Assembly: GCA_902588895.1 (NCBI GenBank) | Contig: CACIRC010000002.1 | Coordinates: forward strand, 1 to 64,000 | Source of the DNA: an uncultured Pelagibacteraceae bacterium | GTDB taxonomy: Bacteria > Pseudomonadota > Alphaproteobacteria > Pelagibacterales > Pelagibacteraceae | Length of the DNA stretch: 64,000 bases | Reading direction: 5' to 3' | Part shown: positions 1 to 9,884 of the stretch, in pieces | How positions within the stretch are numbered: position 1 is the first letter of the stretch | Layout: each line of letters starts with the position of its first letter | The notes under the pieces: generated by a model | Seen by the model: the letters and a program-made list of their open reading frames with translations, nothing else | What the model was told of the DNA's origin: nothing | Databases searched by the model: none | Program-made: the position numbers and the translations under genes

Positions 1-405
1 ATGAACAATAAAAATAATTTTATAATTTTAGATTTTGGTACAGCAACAACTTTCGATGTTCTAATTAAAAATACTTATTATGGAGGAATAATTGCTCCAG
101 GTGTGAGATTATCTCTTAATACCTTGTCTGATAAAGCAACTTTGATTCCAAAAATAGATTTAAAAAAGATTAATAAAGTCATTGGTAACAATACAATCTC
201 AGCTGTTAGATCAGGTTTTTTTTGGGGTTATTCGGGTTTAATTGACAATATTATTAATTTAATTAAGAAAGAGACCGGAAAATCTTTTAAAGTAATTATT
301 ACTGGTGGATTTTCAAATTTATTTAAAAACTCAATAAAAACGAAAGCAAGTCAAAACCAAGATATTACAATTAAAGGCTTAATAAAAATTTCAAAATTGA
401 TTTAA
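1..405 (+). CDS. coaX: Type III pantothenate kinase, C-terminal part (cut by window edge)
   Basis: Phosphorylates pantothenate in the first step of coenzyme A synthesis, in the cytoplasm. The visible 134 residues match the second half of the CoaX family (about 250 residues): DFGTATTFD near residue 11, GGIIAPG near 28 and a late GGFS, all part of the ASKHA-fold nucleotide and substrate sites. The frame is open at base 1, so the ATG there is probably internal and the N-terminal phosphate loop lies outside the window. It ends 4 bases before the RNase J gene; coaX next to rnj is a common alphaproteobacterial arrangement. The family call is fairly safe; completeness cannot be judged. Confidence 0.85.
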   Translation: MNNKNNFIILDFGTATTFDVLIKNTYYGGIIAPGVRLSLNTLSDKATLIPKIDLKKINKVIGNNTISAVRSGFFWGYSGLIDNIINLIKKETGKSFKVIITGGFSNLFKNSIKTKASQNQDITIKGLIKISKLI

Positions 406-409
406 TAAT

Positions 410-2068
410 ATGAAAGATGAATTATTATTTTGTCCCTTAGGCGGATCAGGTGAAATAGGCATGAACATGAATTTGTTCGGCTATGGACAGCCTAGTGATC
501 ATAAATGGATTATGGTCGACATAGGAGTAACTTTTGCAGATGATACTATTCCTGGTGTTGATTTAATTTACCCTGATCCAGGGTTTATAGTTGAAAGAAA
601 AGATAATTTATTAGGAATAGTTTTAACACATGCTCACGAGGATCACATAGGTGCTATTGCTCATCTATGGCCAAAATTAAAATGTAAAATTTTTGCAACC
701 CCTTTCACAGCTGTATTAATTCGAGAAAAGTTTAGAGAAAAACAAATCGATATAACCAATGATTTACAGATTGTTGAGTTAAATGGAAAGGTTTCTTTGG
801 ATCCATTTGAAATTGAATACATTACTTTAACTCATTCTATATTAGAACCAAACGGACTTAGCATAAAAACTCCTGCAGGAGTTATTTTGCATACTGGAGA
901 TTGGAAGGTAGATCCAAATCCTTTGATTGGAGATAATATAAACGAAAAAAGATTAAAGGAAATTGGTGAGCAAGGTGTGCTAGCAATGATTTGTGACTCA
1001 ACAAATGTTTTTAGCGCAGGTAGATCAGGTTCAGAATTAGATGTAAGAAAAAATATGTTAAACGTTATGTCTCGATTAAAAAAAAGAATTATCATAACGT
1101 CTTTTGCTTCAAACGTAGCTAGAATGGAGACAGCTTTTTATTGTGCAGAACAAACAGGAAGACAAATCTCTTTAGTTGGAAGGTCAATGCATCGTATTTA
1201 TAAAGCTGCACGTCAATGCGGATATTTAAAAAATACAATTGAACCAGTTGATCCAAGAGAAGCTAAAAATCTCTCAAGAGAAAAAATTGTATATTTATGT
1301 ACAGGAAGTCAAGGTGAACCAATGGGTGCAATGATGAGAATTTCTAGCTATGTTCATCCAGATGTTTTTATTGAAACAGGTGATGCTGTAATTTTTTCTT
1401 CAAAAATTATACCTGGTAATGAAAAAAAACTTTATAAACTTCACAATCAACTTGTTAAGGATGGAATAGAAGTAATCTCTGAAGAAACTGAATTTGTTCA
1501 TGTTTCTGGACATCCAAATAGAGAAGACCTTAAAGAGATGTATCAATGGGTAAAACCTAAATGTGTAATACCTGTACACGGTGAACATAGGCACATGATA
1601 GAACACATTAATTTTGCAAAAGAAATGCAAGTACCACATCCAGTTCAAGTAGAAAATGGTGATATTGTTAAGTTATATCCAGGTGAAAAACCTCAAGTAT
1701 ATGACAAGGCCCCGAGTGGCAGACTTTATTTAGATGGTAACGTAAGTGTAGATCCAGACGCACAATCGATAAAAGATAGGAAAAATTTAAGTGCTAATGG
1801 ATATCTTGAGGTAACAATAATGATTACGCCCAAAGGAAATATACACAATAACCCTGTACTTTCATTTCGCGGTTTACCTGTGGATGATCGAGATGATTTT
1901 GTTTACGGATTAGAAGAGGAAATAGAGAAAACCTCTAGAACTTTTAAAATTGAAAGTAAACAACAAGAGCATAATCTTATTGATGCATTAAAAATTGCTT
2001 GCAGAAAATTTTCTAAAGAAAGAACCGGAAAAAAACCTTTTACCAATATCAATTTAGTAAGAATTTAA
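410..2068 (+). CDS. rnj: Ribonuclease J
   Basis: Metallo-beta-lactamase-fold ribonuclease with 5'-3' exonuclease and endonuclease activity, taking part in cytoplasmic rRNA and mRNA maturation and decay. The zinc motif HAHEDH is at residues 74-79. GGSGEIG near residue 11 and a later SGHPNREDL in the beta-CASP part are typical. At 552 residues it is full length for the family. It follows coaX by 4 bases, and its stop shares a base with the start of the next gene (TAATG), so it is in one transcription unit with DUF1467 and proS. Nothing unusual is seen. Confidence 0.93.
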   Translation: MKDELLFCPLGGSGEIGMNMNLFGYGQPSDHKWIMVDIGVTFADDTIPGVDLIYPDPGFIVERKDNLLGIVLTHAHEDHIGAIAHLWPKLKCKIFATPFTAVLIREKFREKQIDITNDLQIVELNGKVSLDPFEIEYITLTHSILEPNGLSIKTPAGVILHTGDWKVDPNPLIGDNINEKRLKEIGEQGVLAMICDSTNVFSAGRSGSELDVRKNMLNVMSRLKKRIIITSFASNVARMETAFYCAEQTGRQISLVGRSMHRIYKAARQCGYLKNTIEPVDPREAKNLSREKIVYLCTGSQGEPMGAMMRISSYVHPDVFIETGDAVIFSSKIIPGNEKKLYKLHNQLVKDGIEVISEETEFVHVSGHPNREDLKEMYQWVKPKCVIPVHGEHRHMIEHINFAKEMQVPHPVQVENGDIVKLYPGEKPQVYDKAPSGRLYLDGNVSVDPDAQSIKDRKNLSANGYLEVTIMITPKGNIHNNPVLSFRGLPVDDRDDFVYGLEEEIEKTSRTFKIESKQQEHNLIDALKIACRKFSKERTGKKPFTNINLVRI

Positions 2069-2313
2069 TGAGCGCAACAGGCCTAGCTATTATCTACATA
2101 ATTATATGGTGGATAGTTTTTTTTGCTATTTTACCTATTGATGTAAATCGAACAAAGACAGTAAAAATTGATGGTGAGGATCCTGGATCGCCTGAAAATC
2201 CAAAAATGCTGAAAAAATTCCTTTATTGCACTGGAATTACTACTGTCATTTTCATTATAATTTACTTATTAATTAAATTTGAATATTTAAATTTAAGAAA
2301 TATTATTAATTAA
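2068..2313 (+). CDS. DUF1467 family small membrane protein
   Basis: An 81-residue protein of unknown function. It has a first membrane segment at about residues 5-23 containing an IIWWIVFFAILP core, a polar loop with a GEDPGSPENP-type motif and a second membrane segment at about 52-70. This pattern is that of the DUF1467 family, found almost only in alphaproteobacteria and usually between rnj and proS, as here. The start overlaps the RNase J stop by one base and the stop is one base before proS, so it is co-transcribed with both. The position is conserved but its role is not known; I infer none. Confidence 0.85.
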   Translation: MSATGLAIIYIIIWWIVFFAILPIDVNRTKTVKIDGEDPGSPENPKMLKKFLYCTGITTVIFIIIYLLIKFEYLNLRNIIN

Positions 2314-2314
2314 G

Positions 2315-3649
2315 ATGCTTTTATCAAATTCATTTATACCAGTATTAAAAAATAATCCTTCAGAAGCAAAAATTAAATCTCATCAATTAATGCTGAGAGT
2401 AGGCATGATTAAGCAAGCCTCTGCAGGAATTTATTCATGGTTACCTTTAGGTTTTAAAGTAATGAAAAAAATAGAAGACATTGTCAGACAAGAGCAAAAC
2501 AAAATTGGAGCTCAAGAAATATTAATGCCAACAATCCAATCCAGTGAAATTTGGAAAGAAAGTGGTCGTTATGACGATTATGGTGAAGAGATGTTAAGAA
2601 TAACCGACCGTCAAAACAGAGAAATGTTATATGGACCAACCAATGAAGAACAAGTTACTGAAATTTTTAGATCTTCAATAAAATCTTATAAATCACTCCC
2701 ACAACTTATGTATCATATTCAATGGAAGTTCAGAGATGAAATTAGACCTAGATTTGGAATTATGCGTGGTAGAGAGTTTTATATGAAAGATGCCTATTCA
2801 TTTGATGTATCTGATGAAGAAGCTTTTTATTCTTACAATAAATTCTTCCTTTCTTATTTAAGAACATTTAAAAGACTATCTTTGACAGCAATACCCATGG
2901 CTGCTGATACAGGACCTATAGGTGGAAATTTATCTCATGAATTTATTATTCTTGCTGATACTGGAGAAAGTAAAATTTTTACAGATAAAAGAATATTCGA
3001 TCTTGATAGTGATAATACTGAACTAGAAAAAACATCATTAGAGAGTATGAGAAAAAAATATGAACAGTTCTATGCTGTAACTGATGAAAAGTTTAGTAAA
3101 GAAGAATTTGAAAAAATTGTTTCCAAAGAAAATCAATTGATTACAAAAGGTATCGAGGTAGGTCATATATTTTATTTTGGTGACAAGTATTCAAAACCAA
3201 TGGGTGCATCAGTTGATTTACCAGGGGGAAAGAAAGATTTTGTTAAAATGGGATCTTATGGAATTGGAGTATCAAGGTTAGTAGGTGCTATAATTGAAGC
3301 AAAATATGATGACAAAAATGAAATCATGAAATGGCCATTCTCTGTTGCTCCTTATGAAATTGCTATAATACCTATGATAAATAAAAATGACACATCAGCT
3401 TTAGATAAAGCAAATAATATTAATAAAGAATTACTCAAAAATAATATTGATGCAATCATTGATGATACAGATGAAAATTTTTCATCTAAAATTAAAAAAA
3501 TGAATTTAATTGGAGCCCCGTATCAAATTATTATTGGTAAGAAAAGCGAAGGTGATTTATTAGAGTTTAAGGAAACTGGTGAAGAAACTCAAAATTTACC
3601 ACTAAGTAAAATTATAGAAATTATAACTAAACAAAGAAATTCAATTTGA
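2315..3649 (+). CDS. proS: Prolyl-tRNA synthetase (short alphaproteobacterial form)
   Basis: Charges tRNA-Pro with proline in the cytoplasm. The class II core is visible: motif 2 region FRDEIRPRFG with GIMRGREFYMKDAYSF after it, and the motif 3 region GSYGIGVSRLVGA. An anticodon-binding domain (about residues 340-440) follows. At 444 residues it lacks the roughly 180-residue editing insertion of the E. coli enzyme. This is normal for alphaproteobacterial ProS and not a truncation; proofreading is then usually done by a separate protein. It lies between DUF1467 and lolC and overlaps the lolC TTG start by four bases. Confidence 0.95.
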   Translation: MLLSNSFIPVLKNNPSEAKIKSHQLMLRVGMIKQASAGIYSWLPLGFKVMKKIEDIVRQEQNKIGAQEILMPTIQSSEIWKESGRYDDYGEEMLRITDRQNREMLYGPTNEEQVTEIFRSSIKSYKSLPQLMYHIQWKFRDEIRPRFGIMRGREFYMKDAYSFDVSDEEAFYSYNKFFLSYLRTFKRLSLTAIPMAADTGPIGGNLSHEFIILADTGESKIFTDKRIFDLDSDNTELEKTSLESMRKKYEQFYAVTDEKFSKEEFEKIVSKENQLITKGIEVGHIFYFGDKYSKPMGASVDLPGGKKDFVKMGSYGIGVSRLVGAIIEAKYDDKNEIMKWPFSVAPYEIAIIPMINKNDTSALDKANNINKELLKNNIDAIIDDTDENFSSKIKKMNLIGAPYQIIIGKKSEGDLLEFKETGEETQNLPLSKIIEIITKQRNSI

Positions 3650-4857
3650 TTTCTACTTTAGAAAAAGAAATTACTTTTAGATTTTTAAAAGCCAGAAAAA
3701 AAGATGGTTTTTTGAATGTTATATCAATTTTTTCTTTTATTGGCATCAGCCTTGGTGTTGCAGTTCTTATTATCGTAATGTCTGTCATGAATGGATTTAG
3801 AACTGAATTAATTGACAAGATAGTTGGCTTTAATGCTCATGCAGTTGTTAAACCTTACAATAAACCGTTAGCTTCTTTGTTAGATAAAGATTTTGCTAAA
3901 GACGTTTTATCAAATGACGGAGAAGCAGTTATTTTTCACAAGAATGGTACCAAAGGAGTTTTATTAAAAGGTTATTTAGAAAAAGATTTTAAAGATCTGG
4001 AAATTTCATCTAATGATAGTTTTTTTGGCTCTAAAAATTTAAACGAAAATACAATTTCTATTGGTCGAGATTTAAGTAATATCTTAGGATTAGATATTGG
4101 AGATGAGGTTTCAATTACTTCACCTTCAGGAGTTCAAACGTTAGTTGGGTCATTACCAAAACAAAAATTATTTCTTATAACCTCAATATTTGAAAGTGGA
4201 TTATCAGAATATGATGAAAATATTGCTTATATAAATTTAAACACCTTAGAGGATTTTTTTGACAAAAATAGAGATGATAGATTTACCGAGTATTATTTTA
4301 AAGACCCAAAAAATATAGAAAATCATAAAGAAAAACTGATCAAACTATATCCTGATGCATTTGTATATACATGGGCTGATATGAATAGTTCATTATTTTC
4401 AGCACTTAAAGTTGAGAGAAATGTAATGTTCATTATTTTATCTTTAATTATTATTGTGGCTGCTTTTAATATAATTTCAGGTTTAACAATTTTAGTTAAA
4501 AATAAAACTCGAGATATTGCAATTTTAAAATCTATCGGAGTTTTGAATAAATCAATAATTAAAATTTTTTTTCTTGTTGGTGTTTCAATTGGAACTTCAG
4601 CAACAATTTTTGGAATATTTTTAGGTGTAACTTTCTCAATTTATGTAGAAAACATTAGAAAATTTTTAAGCTCTACTTTTAATATTAGTTTATTTCCAGA
4701 AGAAATATATTTTTTAAGCAAGATGCCCTCAGAAATAAATGTTAATTCTATAGTAATTATAACAATTTGTTCAATATTAATAACAATAGTAGTTTCTATA
4801 TTTCCAGCGCTTAAAGCTGCAAATATGGATCCTATAAAATCACTGAAGTATGAATAA
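3646..4857 (+). CDS. lolC: Lipoprotein-releasing ABC transporter permease LolC/LolE
   Basis: Inner-membrane subunit of the exporter that releases lipoproteins from the inner membrane toward the outer membrane. The 403 residues show an N-terminal membrane segment (about 24-46) followed by the signature VMSVMNGFR, a long periplasmic MacB-like domain, then three membrane helices of an FtsX domain from about residue 262 on, ending ALKAANMDPIKSLKYE. A TTG start is chosen because no ATG precedes the conserved N-terminal segment; it overlaps the proS stop. Only one permease gene is present, so a homodimer with LolD is likely, whereas E. coli uses a LolC/LolE pair. The gene name could equally be lolE. 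Confidence 0.9.
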   Translation: MISTLEKEITFRFLKARKKDGFLNVISIFSFIGISLGVAVLIIVMSVMNGFRTELIDKIVGFNAHAVVKPYNKPLASLLDKDFAKDVLSNDGEAVIFHKNGTKGVLLKGYLEKDFKDLEISSNDSFFGSKNLNENTISIGRDLSNILGLDIGDEVSITSPSGVQTLVGSLPKQKLFLITSIFESGLSEYDENIAYINLNTLEDFFDKNRDDRFTEYYFKDPKNIENHKEKLIKLYPDAFVYTWADMNSSLFSALKVERNVMFIILSLIIIVAAFNIISGLTILVKNKTRDIAILKSIGVLNKSIIKIFFLVGVSIGTSATIFGIFLGVTFSIYVENIRKFLSSTFNISLFPEEIYFLSKMPSEINVNSIVIITICSILITIVVSIFPALKAANMDPIKSLKYE

Positions 4858-5527
4858 TTTTTTAGAATTAATTAATATACGAAAAAGTTTTGCTACGGAA
4901 AAAAAAATTAATGTATTAAGAGGTCTATCTAGAAAATTTAGGTTAGGCAAAACTTACGCAATAATGGGACCCTCTGGCTCAGGAAAATCAACTTTACTTA
5001 ATTTAATTTCATTAATTGATAAACCAACATCTGGTACAATTAAGTTTGACAATCTTGAGATTAATTTCAATCAAAACAAAAAAAATGATTTAATTAGAGC
5101 TAAAAAAATAGGCATCGTTTACCAAGAGAATAATCTTCTTACTGATTTTACAGCACTTGAAAATGTTTATTTTGCTTCTTTATCTCTATATAATGACAAA
5201 GAATTATCATTATCTAAAGCTGAAAAATTATTAAAAAAAATTGGACTTTCAAACAGATTAAATCATTTTCCATCACAACTTTCTGGAGGTGAGGCTCAAA
5301 GAGTTGCAATTGCAAGAGCAATTATTAATGATCCTCAAATTATTTTAGCCGATGAACCAACTGGCAGTTTAGACATGAATACGGCTAAAGACATTTTTAA
5401 ACTTTTAAACAATCAAAAAAGATCAGACAGAATAATTATATTTGCAACTCATAATAGATTTTTTGCAAAAAAAGCAGATTATCTATTGGAGATGAGAGAT
5501 GGTAGTATAAAATCATCTAATGTCTGA
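4850..5527 (+). CDS. lolD: Lipoprotein-releasing ABC transporter ATP-binding protein
   Basis: ATPase subunit that powers lipoprotein extraction by the permease encoded just upstream. The Walker [10 protein letters not shown] is near residue 40, the ABC signature LSGGEAQRVAIARA near 145 and the Walker B region IILADEPTGSLD near 165, followed by the H-loop THN. Its length of 225 residues is normal. It overlaps the lolC end by 8 bases and the dnaE start by 8 bases, which indicates translational coupling in the proS-lolC-lolD-dnaE unit. Confidence 0.93.
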   Translation: MNNFLELINIRKSFATEKKINVLRGLSRKFRLGKTYAIMGPSGSGKSTLLNLISLIDKPTSGTIKFDNLEINFNQNKKNDLIRAKKIGIVYQENNLLTDFTALENVYFASLSLYNDKELSLSKAEKLLKKIGLSNRLNHFPSQLSGGEAQRVAIARAIINDPQIILADEPTGSLDMNTAKDIFKLLNNQKRSDRIIIFATHNRFFAKKADYLLEMRDGSIKSSNV

Positions 5528-8500
5528 GTCTGTCTCACAAAATTTTAATCATTTAAAAATTCATACTCAATATTCAATTTGCGAAGGAGCTGTAAAAATT
5601 GATGATTTGCAAGAATATTCTAAGAAAAACAAAATAAAATCCTTAGGTTTATGTGATACCTCAAATTTATGTGGTGCACTAGAATTCGCTGAAAAGATCT
5701 CAAAGTCAGGTACTCAACCAATAATTGGAACTCAAATTAACTTTAAAATAGAAGAAACGATAGGTTTACTCCCTTTGTTTGCTTTAAATGAAGCTGGATA
5801 TAAAAATATAATAAAACTTTCATCTTTTTCATATTTAAATAACGATGAATTGTCTGATCCACATGTAGATTTTGAATTATTACTAAATAACTCTGATGGT
5901 GTAGCTGTATTTTCAGGAACTGTTTTTGGTTTGTTTGGTAAATTTTTTGATAAAGGTAAGTTTACTGAAATTGATGAGATTTATAGTAAAATTAAAAAAA
6001 GCTTTGGAGATAGATTTTATATTGAGATTCAAAGACATAATGATCAAAATGAAATTGGATTTGAAAAATTTAATTTAAAAAAATCTTTAGATCTAGAATT
6101 ACCTATTATTGCAACTAATGAAGTTTTTTATTTAGATAAAGAAATGCATGAGGCCCACGATGCTTTAATTTGTATAGGTAACAAGACGTATGTGAATGAA
6201 AAAAACAGGTTAAGATTAACTAATCAGCATTATCTAAAAACTAACTCAGAGATGTTAGAATTATTTGCTGACTTACCTGAAGCTTTAGAAAATAATTATA
6301 ATTTTCCATTAAGATGTAGTTATAGACCATTATTTTCTAACCCAATACTGCCTAATATTAGCAGTGATAAAGATGGAAATGCAGATGAAATTTTAAAAAA
6401 AGATTCAATAAAAGGATTAAAAATCAAATTTAATAAGATCTTTAATTTAAGTGATGAAGATTTAGAAAATAACAATTCCTATAGAGAATATAACGAAAGG
6501 CTTAATCATGAACTTTCTATTATTATAGAAATGAAATATTCTAGTTATTTTCTTATAGTTGCTGACTATATTAAGTGGGCTAAAAATAATGATATCCCTG
6601 TAGGTCCTGGGAGAGGTTCAGGTGCTGGTTCGTTAGTAGCTTGGTGTTTATCAATTACAGACGTTGATCCAATAAAATTTAATCTCATTTTTGAAAGATT
6701 TTTAAATCCAGATAGAATTTCAATGCCTGATTTTGATATAGACTTTTGTGAGGATAAAAGAGATCAAGTTTTTGAGTATCTGACAACAAGATATAAAGAT
6801 AGCGTGGCTCACATTATAACATTTGGTAAACTAAAAGCCCGAATGGTAATTAGAGACGTTGGACGAGTTTTGGGTTTAGCTTATGGATTTGTTGATAGCA
6901 TATCCAAAATGATACCTTTCGATCCGTCTAGACCACAAAATTTAACTCAGTGCATTGCAGGAGAGCCACGATTACAAAAACTTATTAAGGATGATCCAAG
7001 AGTAAAGAAACTTACTGATCTATCTTTAAAATTAGAAGGTCTTAACAGAAACGTTGCTACACATGCTGCTGGAGTAGTAATAGCTGACAAAAAACTTACT
7101 GAAGTTGTTCCTTTGTACAAAGATGTTTCTTCAGATCTATTATTACCATCTACACAATTTGATATGTATTCTGCAGAAAATGCAGGTTTAGTAAAATTTG
7201 ATTTTTTGGGTTTAAAAACACTTACCGTAATTAATAATACCCAAAAACTTGTAAGAAAAAAAATTAAAGATTTTCATATAGAAAAAATTAATTACGAGGA
7301 TCAAAAAGTTTTTGATCTAATGTCTACAGGTAAAACAGTTGGTTTATTTCAAATTGAAAGTGCTGGTATGAGAGAAGCCCTAATTCAAATGAAGCCAAAT
7401 CATATTGAAGATATTATCGCATTAGTTGCCCTCTATAGACCAGGACCAATGAGTAATATTCCAACATATAATGATTGCAAACATGGAAAGCAAAAACCAG
7501 ATTATTTACATCCACTTCTAGAAAATATTTTAAAACCAACTTATGGCGTAATTATTTATCAAGAACAGGTAATGCAGATTGCACAAAAATTATCAGGATT
7601 TACAGCAGGACAAGCTGATCTTTTGAGAAGAGCAATGGGTAAAAAGAAAAGAGCTGAACTTGAAAAACAGAAACAAGGGTTTATTGCTGGAGCAATTAAA
7701 AATGGAATTGCCAAAGATGTTGCTGCTGGAATCTTTTTAAAAATAGAACCATTTGCAGAATATGGGTTTAACAAAAGTCACGCAGCTGCATATGCAATTA
7801 TTTCATATCAAACAGCATTTTTAAAAACGTATTATCCAAAAGAATTCGTCGCTGCCTCAATGACAATGGATATTTCTAACCAAAATAAGTTAGGTGAGTT
7901 TTACGAAGAATTAAAAAGATTAAAAGTTGAAATTCTTCGTCCAGATATAAATGAATGTTTTGCTGATTTTAGAACAATAGGTGATAAATTTTATTATGCT
8001 TTAGGGGCGATTAAAGCTGTGGGTTATGAAGCAATATCAAATATAGTTAAAGAAAGAAATTTAAATGGAAAATTTTTGTCAATTCATGATTTTATAAATA
8101 GAGTAAATCCAAAAGATATAAACAAACTTCAATTAGAAGGTTTAGTTAAAGCAGGTGCATTTGATAAATTAAATACAAATAGACGAGCTTTGTATGAGTC
8201 TATTCCAAGTATGATTTCTATCAATAAAAATATATTTGAGAATAAATCTGCTAATCAAATCAATTTATTCTCAGAGGATGAAAACGCTCAGGAAGATATT
8301 TTTATTAGAACTGAAGATTGGAAATTTGAAGAAAGATTATCAAAAGAATTTGAAGCTGTTGGTTTCTTTATCTCAGATCATCCTTTAAATCAATTTACAG
8401 AGATATTTGATGATTATAAAATTAAAGATTATTCAAGTTTTAATTCTAATGAAAATATAAAAGATTCTAACATTGCTGCAACATTGTTAAAAGTTCAAGA

Positions 8501-8936
8501 AAGAAAAACTGCAAAAGGAAATTCTTATGCCGTTTTAAAATTAACTGACTTATCAAGTGTATTTGAACTCTTTATTTTTTCAGATGTATTAGAATTAAAT
8601 AGAGAAATTTTGAAAGAGGGCAGCTCTCTTATTTTGACATTATTTAAAAATATTTCTAATGATGAAAATAGACTCACTAGAATTAATGTACAAAAAATAG
8701 CTTCACTTAAAGATTTATTTAACAGTCCGTTAAATGAGGTTTCATTTAAACTTAAATCAGTGCAACAAATTGAAAATATATCTAAAATTTTAAAAGATGA
8801 TGGTAAAACCATTATAAATATTAACCTTTTAATTGAAGATAATATTATTAAATTTAGATTAAAAAATGCACGTAAATTAGACAGAAAATCTCTAAATCTT
8901 TTAAGAAATCAGGAAATACAAGCAATTATTAACTAA
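5520..8936 (+). CDS. dnaE: DNA polymerase III subunit alpha
   Basis: Catalytic subunit of the replicative polymerase. The 1138 residues show an N-terminal PHP domain (HLKIHTQYS near residue 11), the polymerase core with GPGRGSGAGSLVAW and the MPDFDIDFC acidic motif near residues 361-407, a helix-hairpin-helix region, and an OB-fold domain near residues 980-1060. The length fits DnaE1. It is the last gene of the rnj-to-dnaE run; 129 bases follow before rpsB. No frameshift is seen. Confidence 0.96.
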   Translation: MSESVSQNFNHLKIHTQYSICEGAVKIDDLQEYSKKNKIKSLGLCDTSNLCGALEFAEKISKSGTQPIIGTQINFKIEETIGLLPLFALNEAGYKNIIKLSSFSYLNNDELSDPHVDFELLLNNSDGVAVFSGTVFGLFGKFFDKGKFTEIDEIYSKIKKSFGDRFYIEIQRHNDQNEIGFEKFNLKKSLDLELPIIATNEVFYLDKEMHEAHDALICIGNKTYVNEKNRLRLTNQHYLKTNSEMLELFADLPEALENNYNFPLRCSYRPLFSNPILPNISSDKDGNADEILKKDSIKGLKIKFNKIFNLSDEDLENNNSYREYNERLNHELSIIIEMKYSSYFLIVADYIKWAKNNDIPVGPGRGSGAGSLVAWCLSITDVDPIKFNLIFERFLNPDRISMPDFDIDFCEDKRDQVFEYLTTRYKDSVAHIITFGKLKARMVIRDVGRVLGLAYGFVDSISKMIPFDPSRPQNLTQCIAGEPRLQKLIKDDPRVKKLTDLSLKLEGLNRNVATHAAGVVIADKKLTEVVPLYKDVSSDLLLPSTQFDMYSAENAGLVKFDFLGLKTLTVINNTQKLVRKKIKDFHIEKINYEDQKVFDLMSTGKTVGLFQIESAGMREALIQMKPNHIEDIIALVALYRPGPMSNIPTYNDCKHGKQKPDYLHPLLENILKPTYGVIIYQEQVMQIAQKLSGFTAGQADLLRRAMGKKKRAELEKQKQGFIAGAIKNGIAKDVAAGIFLKIEPFAEYGFNKSHAAAYAIISYQTAFLKTYYPKEFVAASMTMDISNQNKLGEFYEELKRLKVEILRPDINECFADFRTIGDKFYYALGAIKAVGYEAISNIVKERNLNGKFLSIHDFINRVNPKDINKLQLEGLVKAGAFDKLNTNRRALYESIPSMISINKNIFENKSANQINLFSEDENAQEDIFIRTEDWKFEERLSKEFEAVGFFISDHPLNQFTEIFDDYKIKDYSSFNSNENIKDSNIAATLLKVQERKTAKGNSYAVLKLTDLSSVFELFIFSDVLELNREILKEGSSLILTLFKNISNDENRLTRINVQKIASLKDLFNSPLNEVSFKLKSVQQIENISKILKDDGKTIININLLIEDNIIKFRLKNARKLDRKSLNLLRNQEIQAIIN

Positions 8937-8944
8937 ATAATCAC

Positions 8945-8973
8945 TTGTTAAATATAGTAAATATTTGTAAATA
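8945..8973 (+). promoter_or_regulatory. Possible sigma-70 promoter for the rpsB operon (weak)
   Basis: TTGTTA at 8945-8950 and TAAATA at 8968-8973 are separated by 17 bases, with a TG just before the second box. Both boxes match the consensus only partly, and the region is so AT-rich that such pairs arise by chance. The placement suits a transcript carrying the structured leader downstream. Confidence 0.25.
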
Positions 8974-8992
8974 CTCCATAAATTAATTAACA

Positions 8993-9059
8993 CGCACACA
9001 GTTTTTGGTTTTATACCTCCGGTCCTTAATTGGAAATTACTGTGGTGGCTTAACCGGGA
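8993..9059 (+). promoter_or_regulatory. rpsB (S2) 5' leader RNA with pseudoknot
   Basis: This is a GC-enriched island in an otherwise very AT-rich gap just before the S2 start. A helix can form between CACAGT (8997-9002) and ACTGTG (9039-9044), extended by CGC 8993-8995 with GTG 9045-9047 around one bulged A. Inside its loop, CCGGT (9019-9023) can pair with ACCGG (9053-9057) outside it, which makes a pseudoknot. The second strand overlaps the purine-rich stretch at 9056-9059 that should bind the ribosome before the ATG at 9066. A structured leader before the S2 gene has been reported in Pelagibacter and is presumed to bind S2 for feedback control; the pairings are my own reading. Confidence 0.75.
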
Positions 9060-9065
9060 ATAAAT

Positions 9066-9884
9066 ATGAAGATACCTAACTTAACAATACAACAATTATT
9101 AGAAGCAGGCGTTCATCTTGGTCATAAGACACTTAGATGGAATCCAAAAATGAAAAAATATATTTTTGGAAAAAGAGACTCAATTCACATTATAGATTTA
9201 ACCCAAACTCTAGAGTTAACTAAAGTAGCTTTGGAAAAAGTACATAATACTATCTCAAACAACGGAAAAATATTGTTTGTATCAACAAAAAAACAAGCAT
9301 CAGAAGCCATAGCTGAAGTTGCAAAAGAAACTGATCAATATTTCGTTAATTATAGATGGCTTGGAGGAATGCTAACTAATTGGGGTACAATTTCAAACTC
9401 TATTAAAAAGTTAAAAAAATTAGAAATTGATTTGTCATCAGAAAATAGAGGTTTTACAAAAAAAGAACTTTTAAAAATGAGTGTTAAAAAAGACAAATTA
9501 GAAAGATCTTTGGGTGGCATAGCTGAAATGAAAAAAATTCCAGACTTAGTTTTTGTAATAGACACAAATTATGAGTCTTTAGCTATTGCTGAGTCAGCTA
9601 AATTAGGTATTCCTATCATAGCTATATTAGATAGTAATTCTAATCCTGATAATATTGATTATCCAATTCCTGGAAATGATGATGCAAGAAGAGCTATTGA
9701 TCTTTATTGCAATTTAATAAAAGAAACAATTAATAGTGCCAAAAATTCTATACCAGCATCTGGGACAAAAAATGACAAAACCAAAGGTTTTAAAGATGAA
9801 GATAAAACAAAAACTATTCAAGAATTAGATAGAGAAAAATTAGATAAAAAATTTTCTAAAGATGACAAGGAGAAATTAAACTAA
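9066..9884 (+). CDS. rpsB: 30S ribosomal protein S2
   Basis: Small-subunit ribosomal protein S2. The start region ([19 protein letters not shown]) and the later [14 protein letters not shown] and [10 protein letters not shown](S)NP blocks are standard. At 272 residues it is slightly longer than E. coli S2 (241) because of a lysine/aspartate-rich tail after about residue 230. It is the first gene after the structured leader and overlaps tsf by one base (TAATG), the classic rpsB-tsf pair. It is likely autoregulated through the leader. Confidence 0.97.
   Translation: MKIPNLTIQQLLEAGVHLGHKTLRWNPKMKKYIFGKRDSIHIIDLTQTLELTKVALEKVHNTISNNGKILFVSTKKQASEAIAEVAKETDQYFVNYRWLGGMLTNWGTISNSIKKLKKLEIDLSSENRGFTKKELLKMSVKKDKLERSLGGIAEMKKIPDLVFVIDTNYESLAIAESAKLGIPIIAILDSNSNPDNIDYPIPGNDDARRAIDLYCNLIKETINSAKNSIPASGTKNDKTKGFKDEDKTKTIQELDREKLDKKFSKDDKEKLN

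Noticed and set aside
2315-3649. ProS looks truncated by comparison with E. coli
   Set aside because: The missing editing insertion is normal for alphaproteobacterial ProS; motifs 2 and 3 and the anticodon domain are intact.
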